64,000 nucleotides of DNA, taken from positions 186,001 to 250,000 of the forward strand of contig NZ_JARZFX010000005.1 in assembly GCF_036026595.1 (NCBI RefSeq), in the 5' to 3' direction. Each line of letters begins with the position of its first letter. The stretch's first letter is position 1. Made by a program: the position numbers and the translations under genes. This DNA is from Virgibacillus_P tibetensis (GTDB taxonomy: Bacteria; Bacillota; Bacilli; Bacillales; Amphibacillaceae). Positions 32,192-40,623 of the stretch are shown here, piece after piece. The notes under the pieces were generated by a model that had not been told where the DNA came from, did not search any database, and saw nothing but the letters and a program-made list of their open reading frames with translations.

Positions 32192-33829
32192 TTACACATC
32201 TTTTTTGTTGCTTGCCATAAATAGTTTCATTGCGATAACTAAATCCAACCATTGTTTTTCATTATTTATATCAATTTGGAGGACTTCTTCTAATTTTTTC
32301 AGTCTGTAATATAAGGTGTTTGGATGAACATGCAGTACTTCTGCTGTTTTTTTATGATTTTTATTTTGCTCAATAAAACACTTTAGTGTGTCCATGAATG
32401 AACTGCCCATTTTGAATAACTCACTTAGCTTATCATGCATAAACATTTCAATTGTTGCTGGGTCAACCTCATGAAGTAATCTTTCAATACCTAATTTGGC
32501 ATATTCCACAACCGTTGAATCTTTATTGGATTTCGCAAATGCGACGGAACGTAATGCTTCCTTATATGTAAGCGATAAGTTACGAATCGTTGTTTCTCTC
32601 CCTATGCCAAACAGTAGCTGCTTCTTCGCTCCCCATTTAGCATTAATACTTTTTATAATTTTATGAACCACATTTTCCTGGATGGTCGGTACAATAATTA
32701 TTACCTGAAAAGCTCTTGTAAAGACGACACTGTAGATACCGATAGAAGTAACGATCTGCTCAATGGACCGAATAAACCATTCTTTATCTGTTAGTTTTTC
32801 CTGCTCCCATAACGGGCCGTTCTCCCCTTCAATAATAATACATTGCAGAATCCAGTCTTCCTTCCATTGAATATAAGTAAGGGCACGGTCTAAATCATCA
32901 TTCGATAACCCTTCCAGGAGCTGGTTAAATACCTCCGACCGAAAATGAAGTTCCTTTTCATGGATCGCATTATTCTTAACTAACTCCAATGCCAAAGTTA
33001 AACTGGCATGTTTGATTGCTATTTGATCCATAGGAGAAAATAAATAAAATGACTTTTCCAGTTCTAAAATCCCTAATACTTCTTTACCTCGTACAATAGG
33101 GAACAGGGTATCTTTATCCTCGTAGAAAGCAGTAGAATGGTGTGTAACCTTTGAGTGAATGATGGACTCCAGCAAGCGGATTACCCTTTCAACGCCTCCC
33201 CCTTCAATAATCATCTTATAAAACTGGTTGTGAATATCCATCGATTGTGTTAATAAATTATTCTTCTCTTTCAAACTGTGATACATACTGGAGTTATCGA
33301 TAGCGATCGCACTCTGGTCTGCAACTATCTCAATAACCTGGATGTCTTCTTTTGTAAACACTCCATCCTGCTTGAAATTATTTACAACCAGTACGCCTAA
33401 ACAACGATCTTTTGTTAAAATAGGCACACAAAAGGCACTTTTAATTTTCCGTCTGTATACGCCTTCAAAATAATAATGATAATTTGCTTCAGACATATCC
33501 CGCATATAGGAGTCTATTTCTTCTTCGGAAATAAATAATTTTGACTTTTTATCAACAAAGACTTTCCCGGCAATAGACTCCCCTGGAGAGAATGCAATAT
33601 TCTCCAGCATTTCTCTTCGAATCCCCTCACCATCAGCTAGTCGAAGCCTGTTGGCAGACTCATCATACAAGTAGATAATCAGTGTATCGGAAATATCAAT
33701 AAGGTCATTTGCCGCTACAATTACATTTCGAAGAACTTCGTCTATTTTTAATGATTGTGTTAACATTTTATTAATCTCAAGAAGTTTTTTTGCCTTATTT
33801 ATATCTACTAAGTTACGATGATCATTCAT
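32192..33829 (-). CDS. GAF-domain PucR-family transcriptional regulator
   Basis: ATG 33829 is preferred over the GTG at 33838; GGGGTGA lies five to seven bases upstream. The 545-residue protein has a GAF domain at about 20-180 (SLKIDEVLRNVIVAANDLID, and ICVPILTKDRCLGVLVVNNF-like segments). A middle domain follows, and a C-terminal PucR HTH (KKTAEVLHVHPNTLYYRLKK) near 495-530. PucR-type proteins activate catabolic operons in response to a small molecule. It lies upstream of, and reads towards, the dehydrogenase-transporter genes, so it is their likely activator. The 77-bp gap before the ALDH start is the likely target. Confidence 0.88.
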   Translation of the reverse strand: MNDHRNLVDINKAKKLLEINKMLTQSLKIDEVLRNVIVAANDLIDISDTLIIYLYDESANRLRLADGEGIRREMLENIAFSPGESIAGKVFVDKKSKLFISEEEIDSYMRDMSEANYHYYFEGVYRRKIKSAFCVPILTKDRCLGVLVVNNFKQDGVFTKEDIQVIEIVADQSAIAIDNSSMYHSLKEKNNLLTQSMDIHNQFYKMIIEGGGVERVIRLLESIIHSKVTHHSTAFYEDKDTLFPIVRGKEVLGILELEKSFYLFSPMDQIAIKHASLTLALELVKNNAIHEKELHFRSEVFNQLLEGLSNDDLDRALTYIQWKEDWILQCIIIEGENGPLWEQEKLTDKEWFIRSIEQIVTSIGIYSVVFTRAFQVIIIVPTIQENVVHKIIKSINAKWGAKKQLLFGIGRETTIRNLSLTYKEALRSVAFAKSNKDSTVVEYAKLGIERLLHEVDPATIEMFMHDKLSELFKMGSSFMDTLKCFIEQNKNHKKTAEVLHVHPNTLYYRLKKLEEVLQIDINNEKQWLDLVIAMKLFMASNKKDV

Positions 33830-33852
33830 CACTTTCACCCCGCCATTGTATG

Positions 33853-33898
33853 AAAAAACCCCAAAGCAGGTGTAGGTTGATACACTAACTTCAGGGGT
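33853..33898 (-). terminator. terminator downstream of dgkB
   Basis: On the minus strand the arms ACCCCTGAAG and CTTTGGGGT, with an inner GTGT/ACAC stem, are followed by TTTTTT. It separates dgkB from the regulator of the catabolic cluster. Confidence 0.75.
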
Positions 33899-33926
33899 AT
33901 TCCAGTTATTCGAATTCTTAACTTTA

Positions 33927-34832
33927 TTATTTGTTTAATTCCGCAAACTCATCCGGCACAAAGAATTCAATATGCTGCTGCAGGTTGGTAAACTCCCCAG
34001 GCAATAAGCCTCCAAATTCACCATCTACATTTAATTGCATTTTTTCATCAGTTGACACTTTTATATGTTTTGCTTGAACATAAATTACATTTTCATCTTC
34101 TAAGTGAGCCCCCCGTAATGCTAATGTAGCTATACGGATAAACTCTGCCAAATTGGTTTTTCTTAATACGAGCATATCAAAGTAGCCGTCCTTCAGACTA
34201 GCTTCAGGGGCTAATTTTTCAAAACCACCGACTGAATTTGTGTTAGATATTAAAAAGAGCATAATGTCTTCATCAATAATCTTGCCATCATACTCAATTT
34301 TCGCCCGGGTTGGCTTAACTGATGGGAGCATTTCGATCCCCTTCATGTAATAAGCCAGTTGCCCAATTACCGTTTTTAATTTGCTCGGGACCTCATATGT
34401 TAGTTCCGTCAGCTTCCCTCCGGCTGCTATGTTCATGAAGTAATGATCATCTACTTTTCCTATATCCAGTAACATGGACTGATCTGCTAAAATGATATCT
34501 ACTGCTTTGCTTATAGTCCTTGGAATGCTCAATGCTCGGGCAAAGTCATTTGTAGTACCAGTTGGAATAATACCCAGCTTCGGCCGGTAGCTCTGTTCAG
34601 CGATTCCATTAATAACCTCATTAATCGTGCCGTCTCCACCTGCTGCAACGATTATGTCAAATTGTCTTTCAGCAGCTGCTTGAGCAGCCTTTATCGCGTC
34701 ACCTTCACTCGTGGTGGCATGTGTTGATGTTTCATACCCAGCAATCTCAAATCGCTCTAAAACTGTCGGTAATTCTTTTTTGAATACCTCTCGTCCGGAT
34801 GTCGGATTATAAATGATTCGGGCTTTTTTCAT
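33927..34832 (-). CDS. dgkB: diacylglycerol kinase DgkB
   Basis: ATG 34832 has GGGAGGGA about five bases upstream. The 301-residue protein has the DAGK catalytic signature: IIYNPTSGRE at the start, then DIIVAAGGDGTINEVINGI at about 60-78, GIIPTGTTNDFARAL near 92, and the C-terminal DGYFDMLVLRK with LNVDGE. It phosphorylates diacylglycerol released during lipoteichoic acid synthesis, returning it to phosphatidate at the membrane. The place after gatB matches B. subtilis yerQ (dgkB). Confidence 0.92.
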   Translation of the reverse strand: MKKARIIYNPTSGREVFKKELPTVLERFEIAGYETSTHATTSEGDAIKAAQAAAERQFDIIVAAGGDGTINEVINGIAEQSYRPKLGIIPTGTTNDFARALSIPRTISKAVDIILADQSMLLDIGKVDDHYFMNIAAGGKLTELTYEVPSKLKTVIGQLAYYMKGIEMLPSVKPTRAKIEYDGKIIDEDIMLFLISNTNSVGGFEKLAPEASLKDGYFDMLVLRKTNLAEFIRIATLALRGAHLEDENVIYVQAKHIKVSTDEKMQLNVDGEFGGLLPGEFTNLQQHIEFFVPDEFAELNK

Positions 34833-34964
34833 TCCATTCCCTCCCCATTACTTCACAACTATGCAAGGTCTATGATGTATGGATATTGGTCTTACTATCG
34901 TAATTAAAGTATAACCAATATCATAGCCCTTTTTACACTATTTGAAAAGAGGCTAAATATGGAT

Positions 34965-34995
34965 AGACTACTGCCGGATGAAGTGGCAGTAGTCT
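34965..34995 (-). terminator. terminator downstream of gatB
   Basis: A perfect 11-bp stem AGACTACTGCC / GGCAGTAGTCT with a 9-base loop. The U-run is weak, so it may act as a partial terminator or mRNA stabiliser. Confidence 0.65.
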
Positions 34996-35006
34996 GATTG
35001 GTCATT

Positions 35007-36437
35007 TTATCGGTTATTCAGCTCTTCTGAAAGTATTTTATTGACCATTGGCGGATTAGCCTGGCCCTTAGTTGCCTTCATTACTTGTCCAACCAAGTAA
35101 CCTTGAGCTGCACCTTTTCCATTTTTAAAATCTGTAACAGATTGCTCATTATCATCAAGAACCTTTGAGATAATCTCTTTAAGCTGACCTTCATCCGATA
35201 TTTGGACGAGTCCTTTGTCTTTAACAATCTGTTCAGGATCGCCGCCATTTTCAACTAAATCAGCAAATACCTTTTTGGCTATTTTAGATGAAATGGTTCC
35301 ATCAGCAATTAGATTGATCATTTTCGCTAATGCTTCTGGTGTTATTGCCAGGTCATTCAGTTCTTTATAATGTTTGTTCATATAGGCTGAGAGTTCACCC
35401 ATCAGCCAGTTTGATACTTGTTTTATATCTGCACCTTTTTGGACAGCTGCTTCAAAAAAGTCTGCCATTTGCTTTGAATTGGTCAGCACTCCAGCATCAT
35501 ACGCCGGCAGTCCCAATTCTTCTATATACCGTTTCTTACGCGCATCCGGGAGCTCTGGTATTTGGCTGCGGATACGTTCTTTCCATGCATCATCAATATA
35601 CAATGGTACTAAATCCGGCTCTGGGAAGTAACGGTAATCGTCCGATCCTTCCTTAACTCGCATTAGAATGGTTTCTTTCGTTTTTTCATCATAACGACGG
35701 GTTTCCTGAAGGATTTCCCCTCCAGCTAATAAAACCTTCTCCTGACGCTTTTCCTCAAATTCCATTCCTTTTTGTACAAAACTAAATGAATTTAAGTTCT
35801 TCAGCTCTGCTTTCGTACCGAACTCTTCCTGTCCATATGGACGTAATGAAATATTGGCATCACAACGTAATGACCCTTCTTCCATTTTCACATCGGAAAC
35901 ACCTGTATATTGAATAATATTCTTCAGTTTTTCCAAATAGGCATACGCCTCTTCTGGTGAACGCATATCAGGTTCAGAAACAATTTCAATTAACGGGGTT
36001 CCCTGGCGGTTAAAGTCCACAAGTGAATAACCGTCATCTCCATGCGTTAGTTTTCCTGCATCTTCTTCCAGGTGCAGGCGGGTAATACCGATACGCTTTG
36101 TTTTACCATTGACTTCTATTTCAATCCAGCCATTTTCTCCAATCGGCTGATCAAATTGTGATATTTGAAATGCTTTTGGATTGTCCGGATAAAAATAGTT
36201 CTTACGGTCAAACTTCGTGTCTGTAGCTATTTCACAATTAAGTGCCATTGCAGCCTTCATCGCGAAGTTAACAGCTTCTTCATTTAATACAGGAAGAACA
36301 CCAGGGTAGCCCAGGTCAATTGGTGTAACATTCGTATTCGGCTCTGTACCAAAAGCATTCACACTTGGGCTGAATATTTTCGAATTTGTTTTTAATTCTA
36401 CGTGTACCTCTAGTCCAATAATTGTCTCAAAATTCAT
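35007..36437 (-). CDS. gatB: Asp-tRNA(Asn)/Glu-tRNA(Gln) amidotransferase subunit B
   Basis: The 476-residue protein is of normal length. It starts MNFETIIGLEVHVELKTNSK, has RLHLEEDAGKL and EIVSEPDMRSPEEA in the kinase-like core, and ends in the YqeY-type tRNA-binding tail (LVGQVMKATKGQANP). GatB phosphorylates the mischarged Glu-tRNA(Gln), and Asp-tRNA(Asn) where present, so that ammonia from GatA can amidate it. Its ATG overlaps the gatA stop codon (TAATG), giving translational coupling. It is the last gene of gatCAB. Confidence 0.95.
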   Translation of the reverse strand: MNFETIIGLEVHVELKTNSKIFSPSVNAFGTEPNTNVTPIDLGYPGVLPVLNEEAVNFAMKAAMALNCEIATDTKFDRKNYFYPDNPKAFQISQFDQPIGENGWIEIEVNGKTKRIGITRLHLEEDAGKLTHGDDGYSLVDFNRQGTPLIEIVSEPDMRSPEEAYAYLEKLKNIIQYTGVSDVKMEEGSLRCDANISLRPYGQEEFGTKAELKNLNSFSFVQKGMEFEEKRQEKVLLAGGEILQETRRYDEKTKETILMRVKEGSDDYRYFPEPDLVPLYIDDAWKERIRSQIPELPDARKKRYIEELGLPAYDAGVLTNSKQMADFFEAAVQKGADIKQVSNWLMGELSAYMNKHYKELNDLAITPEALAKMINLIADGTISSKIAKKVFADLVENGGDPEQIVKDKGLVQISDEGQLKEIISKVLDDNEQSVTDFKNGKGAAQGYLVGQVMKATKGQANPPMVNKILSEELNNR

Positions 36438-37903
36438 TAGTTGGCACCTCCTAATTGAGGTCGTTTTGTATGGTGATCAGTTGCTTGCTCATACGCATGG
36501 GCAGCACGATAAACGGTTTTTTCATCAAAGTGCTTTCCGATAATCTGTAATCCAAATGGCAATCCGTTTTCTGAGAAACCACAAGGGATGGAAATCCCTG
36601 GTACTCCTGCCAGGTTTACCGGAATGGTTAAGATATCATTCGCGTACATTGTTAAAGGATCGTCAATATTTTCTCCGACTTTAAACGCTGGTGTTGGGGT
36701 AGTTGGTCCAATTACCACATCATAGTCTTCAAATATTTTATCGAAATCATTTTTAATTAATGTCCGTACTTTCTGTGCTTTCTTGTAATAGGCATCATAG
36801 TAACCGGAGCTTAAAGCAAATGTTCCAAGCATAATGCGGCGCTTCACTTCATCACCAAAACCTTCACTACGGGATTTCTTAAACATATCGATCATATTAT
36901 CCGCATTCTCAGTTCTTACTCCGTAACGCACCCCGTCAAAACGAGCCAGGTTAGCAGAAGCTTCTGAAGAAGAAAGAAGATAATAAGTTGATAATGCGTA
37001 TTTTGAGTGTGGTAACGAGACTTCCTCCCATGTTGCTCCCAATGATTCATACACTTTCAAAGCATTCAGCACGGATTCTTTAACCTCTGGAGTAACCCCT
37101 TCTGCAAGGTATTCCTTAGGTACAGCGATCTTCAGACCTTTAACATCTCCTGTTAAAGCTTTTGTGTAGGAAGGAATTTCAACATCCGCACTCGTTGAAT
37201 CCATTTTATCATGACCGGCAATAACTTCTAATACACGCGCATTATCTTCTACGGATCTTGTGATTGGTCCGATCTGATCCAGTGAGGATGCAAATGCAAC
37301 TAGACCAAAGCGTGATACAAGGCCGTATGTAGGTTTTAATCCAACAACTCCACAAAAGGCAGCAGGCTGACGGATCGAACCACCTGTATCAGAACCTAAT
37401 GAGAAGATAACTTCGCCCGCAGCAACAGATGCAGCTGATCCGCCACTTGATCCACCAGGAACATAGTCTTTATTCCATGGATTTCGTGTTGGTGTATAGC
37501 TTGAATTCTCGTTTGAAGAACCCATTGCGAATTCATCCATGTTTAGTTTTCCAATAGTGATTGCCTTTTCCTTGTGTAACTTATCAACAACCGTCGCGTT
37601 GTATAATGGATCATCAAAATTATCCAAAAACTGACTTGCGCATGTAGTACGTAAGCCTTTCGTAACGATATTGTCCTTGATCCCACTCGGCATCCCAAAC
37701 AGGCTTTGTGATTTATCGTCCATATTATCCAATTCTTTAGCTTGGGCACGTGCATTTTCTTCGTCCAGGGTTAAGAATGCATTTACTTGCCCGTCCACTT
37801 CTTTAATTCGATTATAGGAAGTTTCAACTAAATCCTGAACAGTAATTTCTTTGTTATGTAACATCGCTTCCAATTCTTTAATACTATGGTCAAATAATGA
37901 CAT
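36437..37903 (-). CDS. gatA: Asp-tRNA(Asn)/Glu-tRNA(Gln) amidotransferase subunit A
   Basis: A 488-residue amidase-signature protein; ATG 37903 has AAGGAGGG about six bases upstream. The Lys in MPSGIKDNIVTKG, the Ser-rich PGGSSGGSAASVAAGEV and the SDTGGSIRQPAAFCG loop give the Ser-cisSer-Lys triad. It hydrolyses glutamine and passes ammonia to GatB. It lies between gatC (12 bp upstream) and gatB (one-base overlap). Confidence 0.95.
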   Translation of the reverse strand: MSLFDHSIKELEAMLHNKEITVQDLVETSYNRIKEVDGQVNAFLTLDEENARAQAKELDNMDDKSQSLFGMPSGIKDNIVTKGLRTTCASQFLDNFDDPLYNATVVDKLHKEKAITIGKLNMDEFAMGSSNENSSYTPTRNPWNKDYVPGGSSGGSAASVAAGEVIFSLGSDTGGSIRQPAAFCGVVGLKPTYGLVSRFGLVAFASSLDQIGPITRSVEDNARVLEVIAGHDKMDSTSADVEIPSYTKALTGDVKGLKIAVPKEYLAEGVTPEVKESVLNALKVYESLGATWEEVSLPHSKYALSTYYLLSSSEASANLARFDGVRYGVRTENADNMIDMFKKSRSEGFGDEVKRRIMLGTFALSSGYYDAYYKKAQKVRTLIKNDFDKIFEDYDVVIGPTTPTPAFKVGENIDDPLTMYANDILTIPVNLAGVPGISIPCGFSENGLPFGLQIIGKHFDEKTVYRAAHAYEQATDHHTKRPQLGGAN

Positions 37904-37915
37904 GATATTCCCTCC

Positions 37916-38206
37916 TTACTCCAAAATAGATGGTACGCGAAAGTGACCATCCTTTTTATCAGGAGCATTTTTCAACGCTTCCTCCTGGGTGATCCACTGT
38001 TTAGATTCATCCTTGCGCAGCACATTTTTAATCTCCAATACATGGGTAGTTGGTTCAACACCTTCTGTATCCAGTTCATTCAATTGTTCTGCATATGAAA
38101 TAATCGAGCTTAATTGGTCTGTAAACATTTCAGCTTCTTCTTCTGTAATAGCAAGTCTTGCCAAGTGTGCAACATGCTTTACTTGCTCTTTTGTAATATC
38201 TGCCAT
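37916..38206 (-). CDS. gatC: Asp-tRNA(Asn)/Glu-tRNA(Gln) amidotransferase subunit C
   Basis: ATG 38206 is chosen because GGAGG lies eight bases upstream and the product then starts MADITKEQVKHVAHLARLAI, the usual GatC beginning; the frame runs on to 38215. The 96-residue subunit wraps around GatA and GatB and stabilises the complex. It ends with the conserved-looking GHFRVPSILE. It is the first gene of gatCAB. Confidence 0.93.
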   Translation of the reverse strand: MADITKEQVKHVAHLARLAITEEEAEMFTDQLSSIISYAEQLNELDTEGVEPTTHVLEIKNVLRKDESKQWITQEEALKNAPDKKDGHFRVPSILE

Positions 38207-38375
38207 TTCCTGCACCTCCAGAACGGATTTTAACTATTTAGTTAGATATTTTTATTACTCCAATACACTATTATAACACTATTGATAATAGCAGAATTGG
38301 TCAACAATAAGCAACTAAGAACAATGATATACATGCCCTTTATATACAGGCTTCACCTACAACGTTAGTTATAAT

Positions 38376-38412
38376 CAAAAATCCACCTCTTTACTTCATT
38401 AAAGAGGTGGAT
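38376..38412 (-). terminator. terminator downstream of the symporter gene
   Basis: A perfect 12-bp stem ATCCACCTCTTT / AAAGAGGTGGAT is followed on the minus strand by a T-rich run. Confidence 0.85.
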
Positions 38413-38423
38413 CAGATTATCTC

Positions 38424-39944
38424 TTATTCCTTCAATTTTGCGACTGTTTCACTGAATTCTGTTTTCACTCCAGATGCCGGCTCACCCATCATACTGACCA
38501 CTATTGTTACAATCAGATTGAGTATAAACCCAGGCAGTAACTCATACATATCAAATATTCCACCTGATAAGTAATTACCCCAAACAATGACCGTTACTGC
38601 ACCAACTATAATTCCTGCTACTGCCCCGTTCCGGGTAGTGTTTCTCCAGAATAGTGAAAGTATAATTATTGGACCGAATGCAGCACCGAACCCTGCCCAT
38701 GCATAACTTACTAATTCTAAAACAGAGCTTTCCGGGTTCATTGCAATAACAGCTGCAATCAACGCAATGAATAAGGTTGCAATACGCCCTACCCACACCA
38801 GCTCTTTTCCTGAAGCTTTACGACGGAAAATTGCCTTGTAGAAATCCTCTGCAACAGCTGATGATGATACAAGTAACTGTGAGTCAATTGTACTCATAAT
38901 TGCTGAGAGAATCGCAGCTAACAGAACACCTGCGACAACAGGATGGAATAAAATTTGAGAAAATGCGATAAAGATCTTCTCCGGATCGTCTAACATTTGT
39001 ATTCCATTTTCGGTAATGACCTGGATGCCAAAGCTGCTTAAAGTTGAGACATCCTGTGTACTAATAAACGCTAGTCCCACAAAACCAGTGAAAATGGCTC
39101 CATATAATCCAAGAATCATCCAAGTAGTTCCGATGAAGCGTGCTTTAGGAACATCCTTAGCTGAACGTAAAGCCATAAAACGCACAATAATATGTGGTTG
39201 ACCAAAGTAACCGAGTCCCCAAGCCAGGGATGATATGATCGCCATTAATCCAACACCTTGAACCATATTCAAGTGAGAGGCTTCTATTTCACCAACTGCC
39301 TGTACCGCTTCTGTCCATCCCCCCATTTGGTTAAGCGCAACGATCGGGACAATAATCAATGCCAGAAGCATCAATATACCTTGAACAAAATCCGTCCATG
39401 CCACTGCTAAAAAGCCTCCAAGCAATGTATAGGAAACAACAACAATGGTTCCAATCCATAATGCTGATTGATAGGAAAGTCCAAAAGATGCTTCAAAGAG
39501 TTTAGCACCAGCGACCATTCCTGAGGATGTATAAAAAGTGAAGAATAATAGAATTACTAAGGCTGAAATGACGCGAAGAACATGCGACGTATCTTTAAAT
39601 CTGTTTTCCAAAAAATCCGGAATCGTAATCGAGTTATTTGATACTTCCGTATAAACGCGTAGTCTTTTGGCAATAAACTGCCAGTTCAAGTAAGCACCCG
39701 TTGCCAGCCCTATTCCCAACCATGCTTCCGACATACCAGAAGCATAAATAGCGCCAGGCAATCCAAGCAGGAGCCAACCACTCATATCTGATGCACCCGC
39801 ACTTAGTGCTGCCACTCCTGGACCTAAGTTACGGCCGCCTAATACATAATCGGACAGATTGTTTGTCATACGGTACATGACAACGCCAATTGCCAGCATT
39901 CCTGATAAATAAACTATAAAAGTAATTAATGTTATAATACCCAC
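38424..39944 (-). CDS. putP: sodium/proline symporter (PutP/OpuE type)
   Basis: GTG 39944 uses GAGAGGAG inside the end of the small upstream gene. The 506-residue protein has about 13 membrane helices and SSS-family signatures: LGGRNLGPGVAALSAGASDM near the start, SGWLLLGLPGAIYASG, then AILSAIMSTIDSQLLVSSSA with the Na+-site Ser/Thr region. It imports proline with Na+, for nutrition or osmoprotection. In B. subtilis the osmoregulated OpuE gene occupies the same place before gatCAB; rocA nearby supports a proline role. PutP and OpuE cannot be told apart here. Confidence 0.9.
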   Translation of the reverse strand: MGIITLITFIVYLSGMLAIGVVMYRMTNNLSDYVLGGRNLGPGVAALSAGASDMSGWLLLGLPGAIYASGMSEAWLGIGLATGAYLNWQFIAKRLRVYTEVSNNSITIPDFLENRFKDTSHVLRVISALVILLFFTFYTSSGMVAGAKLFEASFGLSYQSALWIGTIVVVSYTLLGGFLAVAWTDFVQGILMLLALIIVPIVALNQMGGWTEAVQAVGEIEASHLNMVQGVGLMAIISSLAWGLGYFGQPHIIVRFMALRSAKDVPKARFIGTTWMILGLYGAIFTGFVGLAFISTQDVSTLSSFGIQVITENGIQMLDDPEKIFIAFSQILFHPVVAGVLLAAILSAIMSTIDSQLLVSSSAVAEDFYKAIFRRKASGKELVWVGRIATLFIALIAAVIAMNPESSVLELVSYAWAGFGAAFGPIIILSLFWRNTTRNGAVAGIIVGAVTVIVWGNYLSGGIFDMYELLPGFILNLIVTIVVSMMGEPASGVKTEFSETVAKLKE

Positions 39945-39947
39945 TTG

Positions 39948-40055
39948 CTACTTTCTCCTCTCTGTAAACAATGTAATGATCGATAGTAGAATTAATATAG
40001 GCATCGGTACAAACAGCCAAAACCAGGTTGCACCCCTTATAGCAAACTCCTCCAT
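39948..40055 (-). CDS. symporter small accessory protein, 35 aa
   Basis: ATG 40055 has GAGGTGG about five bases upstream. The protein (MEEFAIRGATWFWLFVPMPI and onward, ending TERRK) is one membrane helix with a positively charged tail. Its stop codon is only three bases before the symporter start, and its last codons hold the symporter's ribosome binding site, so translation is coupled. Tiny single-helix partners beside SSS-family symporters are known; I infer that it binds or stabilises the transporter. Confidence 0.75.
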   Translation of the reverse strand: MEEFAIRGATWFWLFVPMPILILLSIITLFTERRK

Positions 40056-40460
40056 CTTTCCACCTCTTTCCAAATGTTTTCCAAGTTTAAAATTATGTTA
40101 TTACTATAAAAGCACATCGACTATAGTTTCACATATAGAAATTATTTTCAAGTTGCTGATAACAGCCAAACAGCTGATTATATTAATCTTTTCAAACTAA
40201 AAACAGCATATACAGCTATATACGAGTATTAACATTCATATAAAAGGATTAAAGTAATTATAATAGCTCTCGTAGTACTATTTTAGGTTAGCGTTTAAAT
40301 AACTCCGCATACCTTACTATTTTCCCCCAAATAAAATTTCTTATAAAAATTTATTTTTTAAAGGAAAAATGCAAAAAAATACCCGGGACAGGTTCCACGC
40401 CGTCCCGGGCCAATCAATCATATAGTAATAGGGTAAAAAATTATTGACTAGCTCTTCCAG
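40056..40460. other. intergenic region with terminator and symporter upstream region
   Basis: The right end holds the terminator of the receptor-peptide pair (40370-40409). The rest is AT-rich and should contain the promoter of the small protein-symporter operon. No gene is seen. Confidence 0.5.
40370..40409 (-). terminator. strong terminator after the propeptide gene
   Basis: A perfect stem CCCGGGAC / GTCCCGGG (40382-40389, 40402-40409) is followed on the minus strand by TATTTTTTTG. Confidence 0.88.
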
Positions 40461-40601
40461 TTAAATGGAGTAGCTAGGTTGTTCAACTGAATAAATACTT
40501 GGTTCTCTTTCCCCAACGTGAGCGAGATCCTCTAGTTGAGTGAACAAAATCCCTGATACAAGTAATGCGCCAATAGCAATACCCGAAATTAACTTCTTCA
40601 T
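40461..40601 (-). CDS. putative quorum-sensing propeptide (PapR/NprX-like)
   Basis: A 46-codon gene 22 bp after the receptor gene, with the very strong site AAGGAGGGG about six bases before ATG 40601. The product has a positive start (MKK), a hydrophobic core at about residues 5-20 (ISGIAIGALLVSGILF), then an acidic, polar part, and ends EQPSYSI. That is the layout and size of PapR and related propeptides: Sec-exported, trimmed outside the cell, re-imported by an oligopeptide permease and bound by a cytoplasmic TPR receptor. The mature signal is probably within the last 5-10 residues; this is inference by analogy. A strong terminator follows. Confidence 0.7.
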   Translation of the reverse strand: MKKLISGIAIGALLVSGILFTQLEDLAHVGEREPSIYSVEQPSYSI

Positions 40602-40623
40602 ATTATCCCCTCCTTAAATTAAT

